Below, piece by piece: positions 24,803 through 33,688 of a DNA stretch of 64,000 nucleotides. Source of the stretch: Bifidobacterium psychraerophilum (GTDB lineage: Bacteria > Actinomycetota > Actinomycetes > Actinomycetales > Bifidobacteriaceae); NCBI RefSeq assembly GCF_000741705.1, contig NZ_JGZI01000010.1, forward strand, positions 744,001 through 808,000, given 5' to 3'. The position numbers and the translations under genes were made by a program. Position 1 is the first letter of the stretch, and each line of letters begins with the position of its first letter. The notes under the pieces are model-generated. The model had not been told where the DNA came from. It ran no database searches and worked only from the letters and a program-made list of their open reading frames with translations.

Positions 24803-26659
24803 TCATCCTTCTTCCCGGGCCCCGCCAAGGTACGCTTCCTGCACCTGCGGATTGTCAAGCAGCGAGGACGCCTCTCCCTGCAATCTGATGCTGCCGTTCT
24901 GCAGCACGTAACCGTAGTCCGCGATGGACAGGGCGAGCTCCGCCTGCTGCTCCACCATCAGCACGGAGACACCCAGCTCGTCACGCAGTTTGGCTATCTG
25001 TTCAAGCACATCCTCCACCAGGCGCGGTGACAGTCCCATTGTGGGTTCATCCATGCAGATCAGACGCGGATGGCTCATCAATGCCCTGGCGAATGCCAGC
25101 ATCTGCTGCTCACCGCCGGACATCGTGCCCGCCTGCTGGTTGCGGCGCTCCTTGAGACGCGGGAAACGCGCGAACATGTCTTCCACATCGGCATCCGTCT
25201 CCGCCGATTTCTTCCGCGTGTACGCACCGGCAAGCAGATTCTCCTGAACCGTCATCTGCGGGAAGACACGTCTGGCTTCGGGCACCGCGGCGATACCGGC
25301 AATGACCCGATGACGCGTGCTGGCTGTGGTGATGTCGGCACCGTCGTAGTGGATGCTGCCCTGTTTCGGATGTTTGAGACCGAGAATGGTCTTCATCGTG
25401 GTCGACTTCCCCGAGGCATTGCCACCGAGCAGGGAGACGATCGCACCTTGCGGAACATCGATGGAGATCTGCTGCAAGGCATGCACCTGTCCGTAGAACA
25501 CATCGACATCCTTCAAGGACAACAGGGGCGCATCCTGAGGCGCTGATTTATCGGCCAGCGATCCCGTCTGCCCCCGCGGGGGCTCGGGCTCACGAACAAG
25601 GGCCGCCTGCCGTGCATCTGTAGCCGCATGCCCTACTTCCGTGGCGGTGGGCGAGGTGACCGGCAGGGAATTCTGCATGCTCAGCACACCGCCCTCGGCG
25701 TCGAGTTTCCTGAGTTGCTTCTTCGCAGGGGTCCGCCGCTTGCCCAGATAGGCCTCGACGACCTGGGGATCGTTCCTGACCTCGTCCGGATCCCCCTGGG
25801 CGATGATCCGACCGCCATCCATGGCCAGAACCCGATCCGACAGGGCGATGACCAGATCGATCTTGTGTTCGACCAACAGAATCGTATGTCCCTGTGATTT
25901 CAGGTATTGCAACTGTTGGAGCACCTCTGCGGTCTCCGATTGGTTCATGCCCGCCGTGGGTTCGTCAAGCAGCAATAATTTGGGTTCGCTGATATGCGCA
26001 CGGGCTATTTCGGTTCGGCGACGGTTCGCATAGGACAAGGTGTATGCCAGATCATTGCGACGCGATTCGAGTCGTTCACGGAAACGGTCGATCTCACGGC
26101 CAACCCGCTCATCCACCTCTCGACGTTCCCTGCGCGCGGCGGGCCCGGGCACCAAAGCGACACCCGTCTCGGACAGCAAGGGCAGCCATCGGAGCAGGGG
26201 AAAACGCTGCAGGGAGCTGAAGGGCCGTTGGGCGCGAAGCTTCTTGTGGTATCCAAGACCGATGTTCTCGTCAACGCTCAGGCCCGCGAATACCCTGCCG
26301 TTCTGGAATGTCCGAGCCAGACCACGATCGGAGACCTCCGCCGCGCTCAGCCCGGCGACCGGATTGCCGTCGATGTCGATGATCCCGGAATCAGGTGCGA
26401 TGAAACCCGAAATGAGATTGATCGTGGTGGATTTCCCTGACCCATTCGGCCCGATGATCGAGATGATCTCACCCTCATGCAGGTCGAAGGAGACCTTATC
26501 GACCGCGTGCAGCCCCTGGAAGGACTTCTCCAGATCCCGTACACGCAGCACCACGGGTGCCTCGAGAACCGCTTTACGGTGCTCGGCATTGCTTAATTCC
26601 GGATGCTGTGGGATGTACTCCGGATGATTCGCTTCGGATTCGGCGATATTGCTGGTCAT
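24803..26659 (-). CDS. fused LivG-LivF: two ABC ATPases of a branched-chain-type amino-acid importer
   Basis: 618 residues holding both nucleotide-binding subunits in one chain. First ATPase (about 35-310): Walker A GPNGSGKST, a signature of the LivG type LSYANRRRTEIARA, and Walker B KLLLLDEPTAGMN. Linker of about 80 Ala/Pro/Glu-rich residues. Second ATPase (about 390-610): Walker A GGNASGKST, signature MSGGEQQMLAFARA and Walker B LICMDEPTMGLS, with the short LivF-like end PQVQEAYLGG. The first domain has an insert (SSLQRFPLLRW to RRERREVDERV) longer than usual. It energises uptake through the LivH-LivM protein encoded five bases upstream. Confidence 0.92.
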   Translation of the reverse strand: MTSNIAESEANHPEYIPQHPELSNAEHRKAVLEAPVVLRVRDLEKSFQGLHAVDKVSFDLHEGEIISIIGPNGSGKSTTINLISGFIAPDSGIIDIDGNPVAGLSAAEVSDRGLARTFQNGRVFAGLSVDENIGLGYHKKLRAQRPFSSLQRFPLLRWLPLLSETGVALVPGPAARRERREVDERVGREIDRFRERLESRRNDLAYTLSYANRRRTEIARAHISEPKLLLLDEPTAGMNQSETAEVLQQLQYLKSQGHTILLVEHKIDLVIALSDRVLAMDGGRIIAQGDPDEVRNDPQVVEAYLGKRRTPAKKQLRKLDAEGGVLSMQNSLPVTSPTATEVGHAATDARQAALVREPEPPRGQTGSLADKSAPQDAPLLSLKDVDVFYGQVHALQQISIDVPQGAIVSLLGGNASGKSTTMKTILGLKHPKQGSIHYDGADITTASTRHRVIAGIAAVPEARRVFPQMTVQENLLAGAYTRKKSAETDADVEDMFARFPRLKERRNQQAGTMSGGEQQMLAFARALMSHPRLICMDEPTMGLSPRLVEDVLEQIAKLRDELGVSVLMVEQQAELALSIADYGYVLQNGSIRLQGEASSLLDNPQVQEAYLGGAREEG

Positions 26660-26664
26660 GGGTA

Positions 26665-28479
26665 TCAGCCTTTCCTTGCAAAGAGACCCTGCGGCCTGAA
26701 AAGAATAATGAGCACCAGAAGCAAGCCATACACGATGATTCGTGCGTCGGGAACGATGCGGAGCAGCTCAGGGCCGCCGATGAGGATAATGGAACCGAGT
26801 ACCGCACCGAGCGGCGAATTCATGCCACCCAGAACGATGATGGTGAGGATCAGCACGGAAGCGCTCGAGGTGAAGATCGTGGGGTCAATATACGTGTATT
26901 GATGGGCCAGCAAAGCGCCGGCGAGACCGGTGAAGAAAGCCGCCAAAGCATAGGCCAAGGATTTATACGCACTGCTCCGCACACTCAGGGCCTGCGCCGC
27001 TTCCTGGTCGGAACCCACCGCCTCGAAGACCCGTCCGAGATGGGACGATCGGATACGCATCACCACAAGCAGCGCGAGCAGCAGCACCACGATGTCCAGA
27101 AGATATTGCATCTGCTGGGTATAGAGCACCTGCCCGAAGATCGTGGGGAACGGTATGCCCTGAATGCCCAGAGACCCTTTGGTCAAAGGCTCCCAGAGTC
27201 TGATGATCGCCACCATCACGGCGCCGACACCTATGGTCGCGATCGCGACATAATGACCCGAGAGCTTCCACACCGGGAAGGTGAGGATACTTGCCGCAAT
27301 CGCCGCAACAATACCCGCCGCGGGAAGGGCCGCCAAAAACGGCCAGTGCAACTGCGTCGTCAGGATTGCCGAGGCGTAGGCCCCGGCGGCAAGAGGACCT
27401 GCCATGCCCAGAATCGTCTGTCCTGCCGAGCCGGATATCAACGTCAGACCGACGGCAGCGATGGCGTAGATCGCCACCTGCGTGCCGACACCCGCAAGAT
27501 AGTCGGAGAAGAAGAATGGTGTCGCCAGCAGCAAGGCCGCCAGTGCCGCATTGCCCCACCACGGAAGGGTAATGGGCCTTCCGCCGCCCAGGAAGGTCCC
27601 GGTCAGAGGCTCCGACTTGACGTCGGTTTTCGGCCCGAGCAATCCCTGTGGCTTGATGATCAGGATGATCAGCAAGGCGCCGAAGGTGATCAGATCATGG
27701 GCGCCGTCACCGAGCCAGGAAATGCCAAGGGACTCGACCACACCAAGAACCAGTCCGCCGACGACGGCACCGGGAATGGATCCCAGACCGCCGATCGTCG
27801 CCGCGACGAAGGCGGTCATGCCGATCGAACCACCATTCATCGGATTGATATTCGCGTTGAACAGACCGACGAATATACCGGAGATGCCCGCAAGCACCGA
27901 GCCGATCACAAAGGAGATGTTGCGAATCGACTTCACGGGGATTCCCATCTGCCGCGCGGCTTCAGGATCCTGTGATGTGGCGCGAATCGCCTGACCGGTT
28001 TTGCCGTACTTCAAAAAAGCCCATAACGCGAGCATCAGCAGGGCCGTGAGCAGCACCATCACCACATCCGAGGTACCGAAACGCACATCGAAAAGCTGCA
28101 GGTTGTATGTCGGCAGCAGTTTGGGGAATGGTCTGGTCTGCGGTCCGAAGATGAGCTGCAGCCCATTATCGAGAATCTGACCGATACCGATGGTCGCCAG
28201 CAATGCCGCAATCGGTTTCCGACCCTCCAACGGTGCGATCACCGCGGTGTTCATCAACAGGCCGAGCAGCCCGGTGACCACGATCACCACCAGAACCGTG
28301 GGCAGTATGCCCCAACCCAGCGATGACCCGAGCCACCATGCCACCATGATGCCTACCGCGACAATGGAACCCTGGGCGAAATTGGCCACATTCGTCACGC
28401 CGAAGATCAACGACATGCCCACTGCCACCAAGGCATAAGCGCTGCCGTGAATCAGGCCTGAAAATAATGTATCGATCAT
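26665..28479 (-). CDS. fused LivH-LivM: permease of a branched-chain-type amino-acid importer
   Basis: 604 residues with about 16-18 transmembrane helices, containing both permease subunits. The N-terminal half (1-295) is LivH-like: GSAYALVAVGMSLIFGVTNVANFAQG, the EAA-like loop RATSQDPEAARQMGIP, ending IIKPQGLLGPK. The C-terminal half (about 325-604) is LivM-like: YAIAAVGLTLISGSAGQ, AVGSDQEAAQALSV and the end LFRPQGLFARKG. The two IxxPQGLLG-type ends show that it is a head-to-tail fusion. Start ATG 28479 follows AAGGGAAGCACATCAT. A longer frame to 28542 is unsupported. Operon order: livK, this gene, livGF, SDR. Confidence 0.92.
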   Translation of the reverse strand: MIDTLFSGLIHGSAYALVAVGMSLIFGVTNVANFAQGSIVAVGIMVAWWLGSSLGWGILPTVLVVIVVTGLLGLLMNTAVIAPLEGRKPIAALLATIGIGQILDNGLQLIFGPQTRPFPKLLPTYNLQLFDVRFGTSDVVMVLLTALLMLALWAFLKYGKTGQAIRATSQDPEAARQMGIPVKSIRNISFVIGSVLAGISGIFVGLFNANINPMNGGSIGMTAFVAATIGGLGSIPGAVVGGLVLGVVESLGISWLGDGAHDLITFGALLIILIIKPQGLLGPKTDVKSEPLTGTFLGGGRPITLPWWGNAALAALLLATPFFFSDYLAGVGTQVAIYAIAAVGLTLISGSAGQTILGMAGPLAAGAYASAILTTQLHWPFLAALPAAGIVAAIAASILTFPVWKLSGHYVAIATIGVGAVMVAIIRLWEPLTKGSLGIQGIPFPTIFGQVLYTQQMQYLLDIVVLLLALLVVMRIRSSHLGRVFEAVGSDQEAAQALSVRSSAYKSLAYALAAFFTGLAGALLAHQYTYIDPTIFTSSASVLILTIIVLGGMNSPLGAVLGSIILIGGPELLRIVPDARIIVYGLLLVLIILFRPQGLFARKG

Positions 28480-28711
28480 ATGATGTGCTTCCCTTGATTT
28501 CCCCACTGTGCAATACGGACAACGCTCCACCCTCGCCATCATCCCGAGGTGTCCAATGGCCCCGCCGCCATCCCGGATGACGTATCAGGAGAAGCGTCGA
28601 GCACCTTGCGTCACGATGATACGGGAGCGAATCGGCGTCCATTCGACTCGGAGCGTTGCTACGCAAACATGGCGATCAAGAAGGATCGGGTCAGGATCTC
28701 GGGTGGATGGG

Positions 28712-28736
28712 GCCGGAAGCCCTTAGGGCTTCCGGC
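28712..28736. terminator. hairpin downstream of livK
   Basis: A near-perfect palindrome of GCCGGAAGCCCT and its complement lies nine bases past the livK stop. There is no T-tract. It may reduce read-through or protect the livK mRNA 3' end, giving more binding protein than permease. The remaining gap to 28479 has no visible gene. Confidence 0.55.
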
Positions 28737-28744
28737 TTGACGGC

Positions 28745-29920
28745 TCAGCCTTCGTATTGTTCGAATTTTCCGTCTTTTACGATCAGCAGGATCGGATCGA
28801 TATTATCCGCCCTGCGTGTGCTTTGGTTGAACTTGAAGGTCCCTCCGTTACCTTGGTACAGCGGGAAATCGGTGACCGTCTTCAGGGCCTTCTGGATGCC
28901 TTTGCGCGTTGCATCGGTGCTGTTGGCGGCATGGGCCAGATCGATGATCGCCTGATAGGCGGTCACTTCGAAATTGCCGGGGTTGTTGCCGTATTTCGCC
29001 TTGAAGTCCTTGACGAACTCCTTGGCCTTGGCATCCTTGGTCCCTGTTGCGGAGAAGCTTCCGGTGATGATGGTCCCATTCGCGTTATCACCTGCGAGAT
29101 CAAGGAATTCCTTGGTCTCCTGGCCTCCGAAGTACTGTCCTGTGTAGCCGAGCTTGTCACGCAAGGTGTTGAGCACCAGAGCACCGTCCGGGCCGTAGCC
29201 GATGTCGACCACCGCGTCGGGCTTGGCATCACGCGCGGGAATCAGAATCGGTGACAGATCCGTGGAATCGGCGAGGTATGAGGATTGATAGACGATCTCG
29301 GTACCGTTTTTGGCCGCGGCCTCCTTGAAATACTCGTACGCCTGCTTGCCCCAGTCGTTCTCTATGTAGACCACCGAGATCTTCTTGGCCTTCTTCGCCA
29401 CGATATCGGCATTGGCTTGCTGATACTTGTCCTGTCCGATTTGCGGTGTCCAGACATGATCACCGGTATCGGTGAATGTGGGTGCCGAATTGTTGAAACC
29501 GTAGTGGACCAGACCGGCCTGCTGGAAGATCGGCGAAGCGGCCGAGGATGCCGGGGATGCGTAGTCACCGACAACCGCGATTATCGACTTGTCGGCGACG
29601 AGCTTGGGCGCCACGGCGGCGTCCTGCTTGGCATCGGACTGTGTATCGAAGTATTTCAGCCCGAGTTTCTTGCCCTGCACGCCACCGTCTGCATTGACCT
29701 TCTCGATGGCCAGGTTGAAGCCTTCCTCGAAGAGCTTGCCGTATTCGGCATATTGCCCGGTCTTCGGGTAGATGACACCGATATTCACCGTGTCCGAACC
29801 GCTAGCGGATGAGGATGCCGAGGAATCTCCCCCAAGGCCGCAGGCCGAGGCGCCGAATACGGTGCCGGCCGCGACGATAAGCGCCGCACCGCTTCTGAGA
29901 TGTCGTTTCAAGTTTGTCAT
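28745..29920 (-). CDS. LivK-type amino-acid substrate-binding lipoprotein
   Basis: 391 residues, extracellular and lipid-anchored. The signal peptide with lipobox ASAC places the lipidated Cys at residue 27. A Ser/Ala/Gly linker follows. The periplasmic-binding-protein type 1 domain starts at VNIGVIYPKTGQYAEYGKLFEEGFNLAIEKVN, and later blocks include VAVVGDYASPASSAASPIFQQAG and GYTGQYFGGQETKEF. Ligands of this family include branched-chain and other amino acids, amides and urea, so the actual ligand is open. ATG at 29920 with GAGAGAGAACGGAC upstream. It lies 183 bases downstream of the URO-D gene. Confidence 0.92.
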   Translation of the reverse strand: MTNLKRHLRSGAALIVAAGTVFGASACGLGGDSSASSSASGSDTVNIGVIYPKTGQYAEYGKLFEEGFNLAIEKVNADGGVQGKKLGLKYFDTQSDAKQDAAVAPKLVADKSIIAVVGDYASPASSAASPIFQQAGLVHYGFNNSAPTFTDTGDHVWTPQIGQDKYQQANADIVAKKAKKISVVYIENDWGKQAYEYFKEAAAKNGTEIVYQSSYLADSTDLSPILIPARDAKPDAVVDIGYGPDGALVLNTLRDKLGYTGQYFGGQETKEFLDLAGDNANGTIITGSFSATGTKDAKAKEFVKDFKAKYGNNPGNFEVTAYQAIIDLAHAANSTDATRKGIQKALKTVTDFPLYQGNGGTFKFNQSTRRADNIDPILLIVKDGKFEQYEG

Positions 29921-30103
29921 GTCCGTTCTCTCTCTTGTTGCTTACTGTTCCTCCCACCGCAAACGTTCCTGCCGGATCGCCAGGGGCGATGGGTCAGGAT
30001 ATGGCTCACCGTGTCTTCCACCGAAGGAGGCTTTCCTTGATGGATTCCGCGGTGAAGATCACACGTTGTGGAGCGCGATGGAAATGTCTGTTGGTGATGG
30101 GTC

Positions 30104-31174
30104 TCAGGCGGCCGAGGTGGATTCCAGGACACGGGCCCTGCTCAGCACCTGCAGTGCCTCATCGCTTGCCGGCGTAGGCACCGTACAGCTGGGAGCCAGC
30201 AGGAAAGGCGTGCCCTTCAACGCCGTGATGCTCTCATTGATGTTGTCGGCTATGCCGTCCACGCGCGCATCCTCGGCGAAATCCTGGGCGCTTGCCCCGA
30301 CCACCGGAACCGCGTCGATGTGATCCTCCACCTGCGGGTTGTCCGCAAGGAAGGGATCCCACTGCAACAACTCATAACGCCCGTCATCGAACCATCGGAC
30401 GTGGGAATGAGCCTGACAGGTGTGGAACAGCACAACGGCATCGGAGGATGCCTTGCGGAGCGCGTCAACCACAATCCGGTCGTAAGGCTCCGAGAATTCG
30501 CGGTACTCCTGCTGATCGAAGTAGTCCTCACTCACCGTTCCGGTTATGGCATAGAAGATGCCGTCGAGACCGGCCCCACCCTCGGATTCGGGTTTCACCA
30601 GAAGCTCCACATAGCGGGCAAGCGTGTTGGCGATATGCTCAAGCGCACGTTTGGCGGCTTCGGGCTGGTCGAGTATCAGTGCCTGCACGGTGGTGTCCGA
30701 GTGGGCGTAAGCGTCGCCGGGATACAAGGGCAGGTCGGCGATCTGAAGGAGCACCGAAAGCGGTGAGAACACCGTCTGCAGCACCGCGCGGTCCTCAAGG
30801 CCTCGTCGTATCAGCGTCGCAGCCTCAAGTGCCTCTGCGAAGGCGGGGCTGCTGAGCGGATCAAGCTCATTGATCTTCTCGATATCCGATGGGACCGCAA
30901 TCGGTGAGCTGACCTTCCTGGGCAGGACGAAGCCCTGATAATCACCGGGGTCGAATACCGCGCCCCACGCCTCGGCGTAATACACGGCACGAGGATTGAT
31001 CTTGACCCATTCCCAATCCCAATGCTTGACGAAGTCAACATAGGCATCGGCAAAAGTCTGTGCACCATACTCATATCCGACCAGATGCTGCCATCCGCCG
31101 ACGAGATAGGGTGTCTCCACGCTGCTGTCATGGCGAGCTATGTCATGGAATATCTGACGACGATCGGATGTCAT
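30104..31174 (-). CDS. uroporphyrinogen decarboxylase-family (URO-D) protein
   Basis: 356 residues of the URO-D/MtaA-like TIM-barrel family (PF01208). Family-like blocks are FADAYVDFVKHWDWEWVKINPRAVYYAEAWG, GIFYAITGTVSEDYFDQQEYREF and VVLFHTCQAHSHVRWF. The surrounding genes contain no heme-pathway gene. It therefore more likely belongs to the branch related to methylcobamide:thiol methyltransferases or the MetE barrel than to heme biosynthesis (inference). Start ATG 31174 has AGAAGGAGC upstream. Upstream is the divergent MetY-like operon and downstream is the LivK operon on the same strand, which suggests a link with sulfur or methyl metabolism of an imported compound. Confidence 0.8.
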   Translation of the reverse strand: MTSDRRQIFHDIARHDSSVETPYLVGGWQHLVGYEYGAQTFADAYVDFVKHWDWEWVKINPRAVYYAEAWGAVFDPGDYQGFVLPRKVSSPIAVPSDIEKINELDPLSSPAFAEALEAATLIRRGLEDRAVLQTVFSPLSVLLQIADLPLYPGDAYAHSDTTVQALILDQPEAAKRALEHIANTLARYVELLVKPESEGGAGLDGIFYAITGTVSEDYFDQQEYREFSEPYDRIVVDALRKASSDAVVLFHTCQAHSHVRWFDDGRYELLQWDPFLADNPQVEDHIDAVPVVGASAQDFAEDARVDGIADNINESITALKGTPFLLAPSCTVPTPASDEALQVLSRARVLESTSAA

Positions 31175-31305
31175 GATGCTCCTTCTGTTCTGGACGTCTG
31201 AGGCGTCGGGCGATTGCTGAGATGTGGACCGGTGTAGACATGCGCTCGATTCGTCACATCCTGATTGATTTCCTACGGGTACTGCCGCCTGCAACCGGTA
31301 AGAAA

Positions 31306-31335
31306 AGATAAGCGCATGCCTGCCCCCCGCGTCAA
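31306..31335 (-). promoter_or_regulatory. candidate promoter of the URO-D gene
   Basis: On the minus strand, -35 TTGACG (31330-31335) and -10 TTATCT (31306-31311) have an 18-base spacer. They lie about 130 bases before the ATG. Confidence 0.5.
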
Positions 31336-31404
31336 CCTCGAAACGCTTCCACGGCTAGAGACGTTTGTTATAGCCTTTCATCATTCCTTGCAATACAAGC
31401 AATC

Positions 31405-31433
31405 TTGCACCTTCTATCAGTAACGCCTATAAC
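31405..31433 (+). promoter_or_regulatory. candidate promoter of the MetY-like operon
   Basis: -35 TTGCAC (31405-31410), a 17-base spacer and -10 TATAAC (31428-31433). Transcription should start near 31440, giving a leader of about 80 bases. Confidence 0.6.
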
Positions 31434-31468
31434 CTCCCGCCTGTGCCGTACCCGGGCATTGCCGGATA

Positions 31469-31522
31469 ATGGGATATCAGACAACGAGCGATCAGATAAT
31501 GAAGGAGCCGCAAGCACGGTGA
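31469..31522 (+). CDS. possible short upstream frame overlapping the MetY-like start
   Basis: ATG 31469 opens a 17-codon frame (MGYQTTSDQIMKEPQAR) whose TGA overlaps the MetY GTG as GTGA. Its own ribosome site (GGATA) is poor. It resembles the arrangement at metB but could be accidental. Confidence 0.25.
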   Translation: MGYQTTSDQIMKEPQAR

Positions 31523-32826
31523 GCGAGAACAACAGCTTCGATACGGTACGCATCCATGGCGGTTACGATCCCGAGGAACATCAATACGCCTCGAATGTGC
31601 CCATCTACCTGAGTGCGGCCTTTTCCATGGGAAGCGCACAGCGCGGCAGGGATATCGCCGAAGGCAGGGAACCGGGATTCACCTATTCCCGGGTCGCGAA
31701 TCCCACGGTCAGCATACTGGAGCGCAGAATCGCGCAGCTGGAAGGTGCGGTATCCGCCGTAGCCGTGGCTTCGGGCATGGCGGCGATATCCAATGCCGTG
31801 CTGACCGTCGCTGAGGGCGGCGGCAGGATCGTCGCCCACCATGACATCTATGGTGCGAGCCTTGATGAATTCATCAGTCTGGCGCCGAAGCTCGGCATCA
31901 CCTTTGATTTCGTCGAGGATATCAACGATCCGGAAGAGCTCGCATCGGCCATCGGCCCCGACACCAAGGCCGTCTACGTCGAAAGCATCACGAACCCTTT
32001 GACCAAGGTCACGGATGTCGACCAGGTCGCTGCGATCGCGCATGAAGCCGGCATTCCGTTGATTGTTGATAACACCTTCCCCACACCGTATCTCTTCCGT
32101 CCGATCGAACACGGCGCCGACATCGTGGTCTATTCCTCCACCAAGGCGATCAACGGGCACGGCAATGTCATCAGCGGACTGATCGTTGACGCAGGGCGCT
32201 TCGACTGGTCCAGCGAGCGCTTCCCCCAATTCTCCGAACCGGAGTTCACCCTCTATACCGAGGAGGTCGGCCATTCGCGCAGCTTCGTCGAGGCTTTCGG
32301 CAACGAGGCCTTCCACCAACGCCTGCGCTGCAAATTCCTGCGCCTGCTTGGTGCGGTGCTCGGTCCGCAACAGGCGTATCTCGAGCTGCTGGGTTTGGAG
32401 ACCATCAGCGAGCGGCTCGACAAGGAAGTGTCCTCAGCGCAACGAATCGCCGCATTCCTGGCCGGGCACGATCATGTGACGAAGGTGAATTATTCCGGGC
32501 TGCCCGGCGACCCACAGGCCGGACTTGTCGAAAGGCTCTATCCCAAGGGCATCGGTTCCATACTCTCATTCGAGATCGAAGGTTCCGAGGAGCGGGTGAA
32601 CCGTCTTATCGACGCCACCCGGGTCTTCAGCTATATCCCGAATGTGGGCGATGTCCGTTCACTGATCGTCAATCCGGCACGCACCACCCATCGCGAGATC
32701 CCCTTCGAATTCTGGGAGAGGAACGGGTTGAACGTCAATCTCATCCGTTTGTCGATCGGCTTGGAGGATCCTGACGATCTGATCCGCGACCTTGAGCAAT
32801 CATTCGAACAGGCTTACCGGGACTGA
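31519..32826 (+). CDS. O-acetylhomoserine aminocarboxypropyltransferase-like PLP enzyme (MetY type)
   Basis: 435 residues, longer than the MetB/MetC group and matching O-acetylhomoserine sulfhydrylases. Family blocks: FTYSRVANPTVSILERRIAQLEG, VASGMAAISNAVL, ESITNPLTKVTD, IVDNTFPTPYLFRP and the PLP-lysine region VVYSSTKAINGHGNVISG. The end (PFEFWERNGLNVNLIRLSIGLEDPDDLI) is typical. Direct sulfhydrylation with sulfide or methanethiol is the family reaction. Other thiols or gamma-elimination are possible. The GTG start at 31519 has GAAGGAG about 11 bases upstream, which is long. First gene of an operon with the ProC-like and M20 genes (gaps 40 and 18 bases). Confidence 0.85.
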   Translation: MSENNSFDTVRIHGGYDPEEHQYASNVPIYLSAAFSMGSAQRGRDIAEGREPGFTYSRVANPTVSILERRIAQLEGAVSAVAVASGMAAISNAVLTVAEGGGRIVAHHDIYGASLDEFISLAPKLGITFDFVEDINDPEELASAIGPDTKAVYVESITNPLTKVTDVDQVAAIAHEAGIPLIVDNTFPTPYLFRPIEHGADIVVYSSTKAINGHGNVISGLIVDAGRFDWSSERFPQFSEPEFTLYTEEVGHSRSFVEAFGNEAFHQRLRCKFLRLLGAVLGPQQAYLELLGLETISERLDKEVSSAQRIAAFLAGHDHVTKVNYSGLPGDPQAGLVERLYPKGIGSILSFEIEGSEERVNRLIDATRVFSYIPNVGDVRSLIVNPARTTHREIPFEFWERNGLNVNLIRLSIGLEDPDDLIRDLEQSFEQAYRD

Positions 32827-32866
32827 TCCGGCACGGTATTTCGGGACTCACCAGAAAGGGGTCATT

Positions 32867-33670
32867 ATGGCAGCATCATTGTATTTCATCGGTGGTGGCA
32901 ACATGGTCACAGCCATCATCGAGGCGGTCCGACGCAAGCAGGACGGCTACGCCGTCGATTCACTGTATGTGGAGGAGGTGTCCCAGGAGAGACTCGACTA
33001 TCTGCATGAGGCATTCGACGTCCAGGCCGCCGACAGCACCAGCACTCCCAAGGCGGATATCGTCGTCATCGGGGTCCGCCCGCAGGACGATGTCGCAGGA
33101 GTGGTCAGATCGGTCTCCGAGCGATTCGACCCCGCACATACCACGGTGATCTCCATCGTCGCGGGTTACACCATCGACCAGATCGAGCAGAACCTCGGCG
33201 ATGGATTCAAACTCGCCCGGATCATACCGAATACACTCACCACCACGGATTACGGATTCAGTGGAGTCGCGTTGAACGGGCACGCCACAGCAGAGGATGT
33301 CGAGGATTTCCTCCGCACCTTCGGCAAGCCCCTGTATGTGCAGGAGCGTCTGATCGACGTCATCACGGGCTTCTACCCACCGAACCTCGTGTATCACTTC
33401 ATTGACGCCTATGTCGATGCCGGTGTGCTGGCGGGGCTTCCCCGGGACATCGCGAAGGCGATCGCCCTCGACACCCTGATAGGTGGGACCGAGTTCCTCA
33501 AGCAGAAGGATGTGCTCCCACAGGTGTTGCTCAATATCAATAATTCACCTGGTGGCGTGGGAATCACGCAAGCGTATACGCTGAATAAGAACGGCTTTGC
33601 CGCGGCGATACAAAGTGCGGTTCTCGCAGCTGTGGAGCGCACCACCGCGTTGGGGAGCGAAGCCAAGTAG
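32867..33670 (+). CDS. atypical ProC-like imine reductase/dehydrogenase
   Basis: 267 residues with the fold of pyrroline-5-carboxylate reductase. The Rossmann start is YFIGGGNMVTAIIEAV, then VIGVRPQDD, SIVAGYTIDQIEQNLG and IIPNTLTTTDYG. The substrate-side motifs deviate: the GSGPAY block of ProC is YPPNLVY here, and the SPGGTTI block is SPGGVGI, so residues that contact proline in true P5C reductases are lost. A separate canonical ProC lies 2 kb downstream. The gene is therefore probably a divergent imine reductase working with its operon partners (inference). ATG 32867 has AAAGGGGTCATT upstream. Confidence 0.82.
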   Translation: MAASLYFIGGGNMVTAIIEAVRRKQDGYAVDSLYVEEVSQERLDYLHEAFDVQAADSTSTPKADIVVIGVRPQDDVAGVVRSVSERFDPAHTTVISIVAGYTIDQIEQNLGDGFKLARIIPNTLTTTDYGFSGVALNGHATAEDVEDFLRTFGKPLYVQERLIDVITGFYPPNLVYHFIDAYVDAGVLAGLPRDIAKAIALDTLIGGTEFLKQKDVLPQVLLNINNSPGGVGITQAYTLNKNGFAAAIQSAVLAAVERTTALGSEAK

Positions 33671-33688
33671 CGATCGGAGGGTCACCTG

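Noticed and set aside
26557-27975. A 472-residue open frame antisense to the LivH-LivM and LivG-LivF genes
   Set aside because: Highly charged, Arg/His/Gln-rich composition with no fold. It is a mirror of the membrane-protein coding strand.
30104-31174. Heme-pathway hemE assignment for the URO-D protein
   Set aside because: No other heme genes are near and the neighbours concern amino acids and sulfur, so hemE was not assigned.
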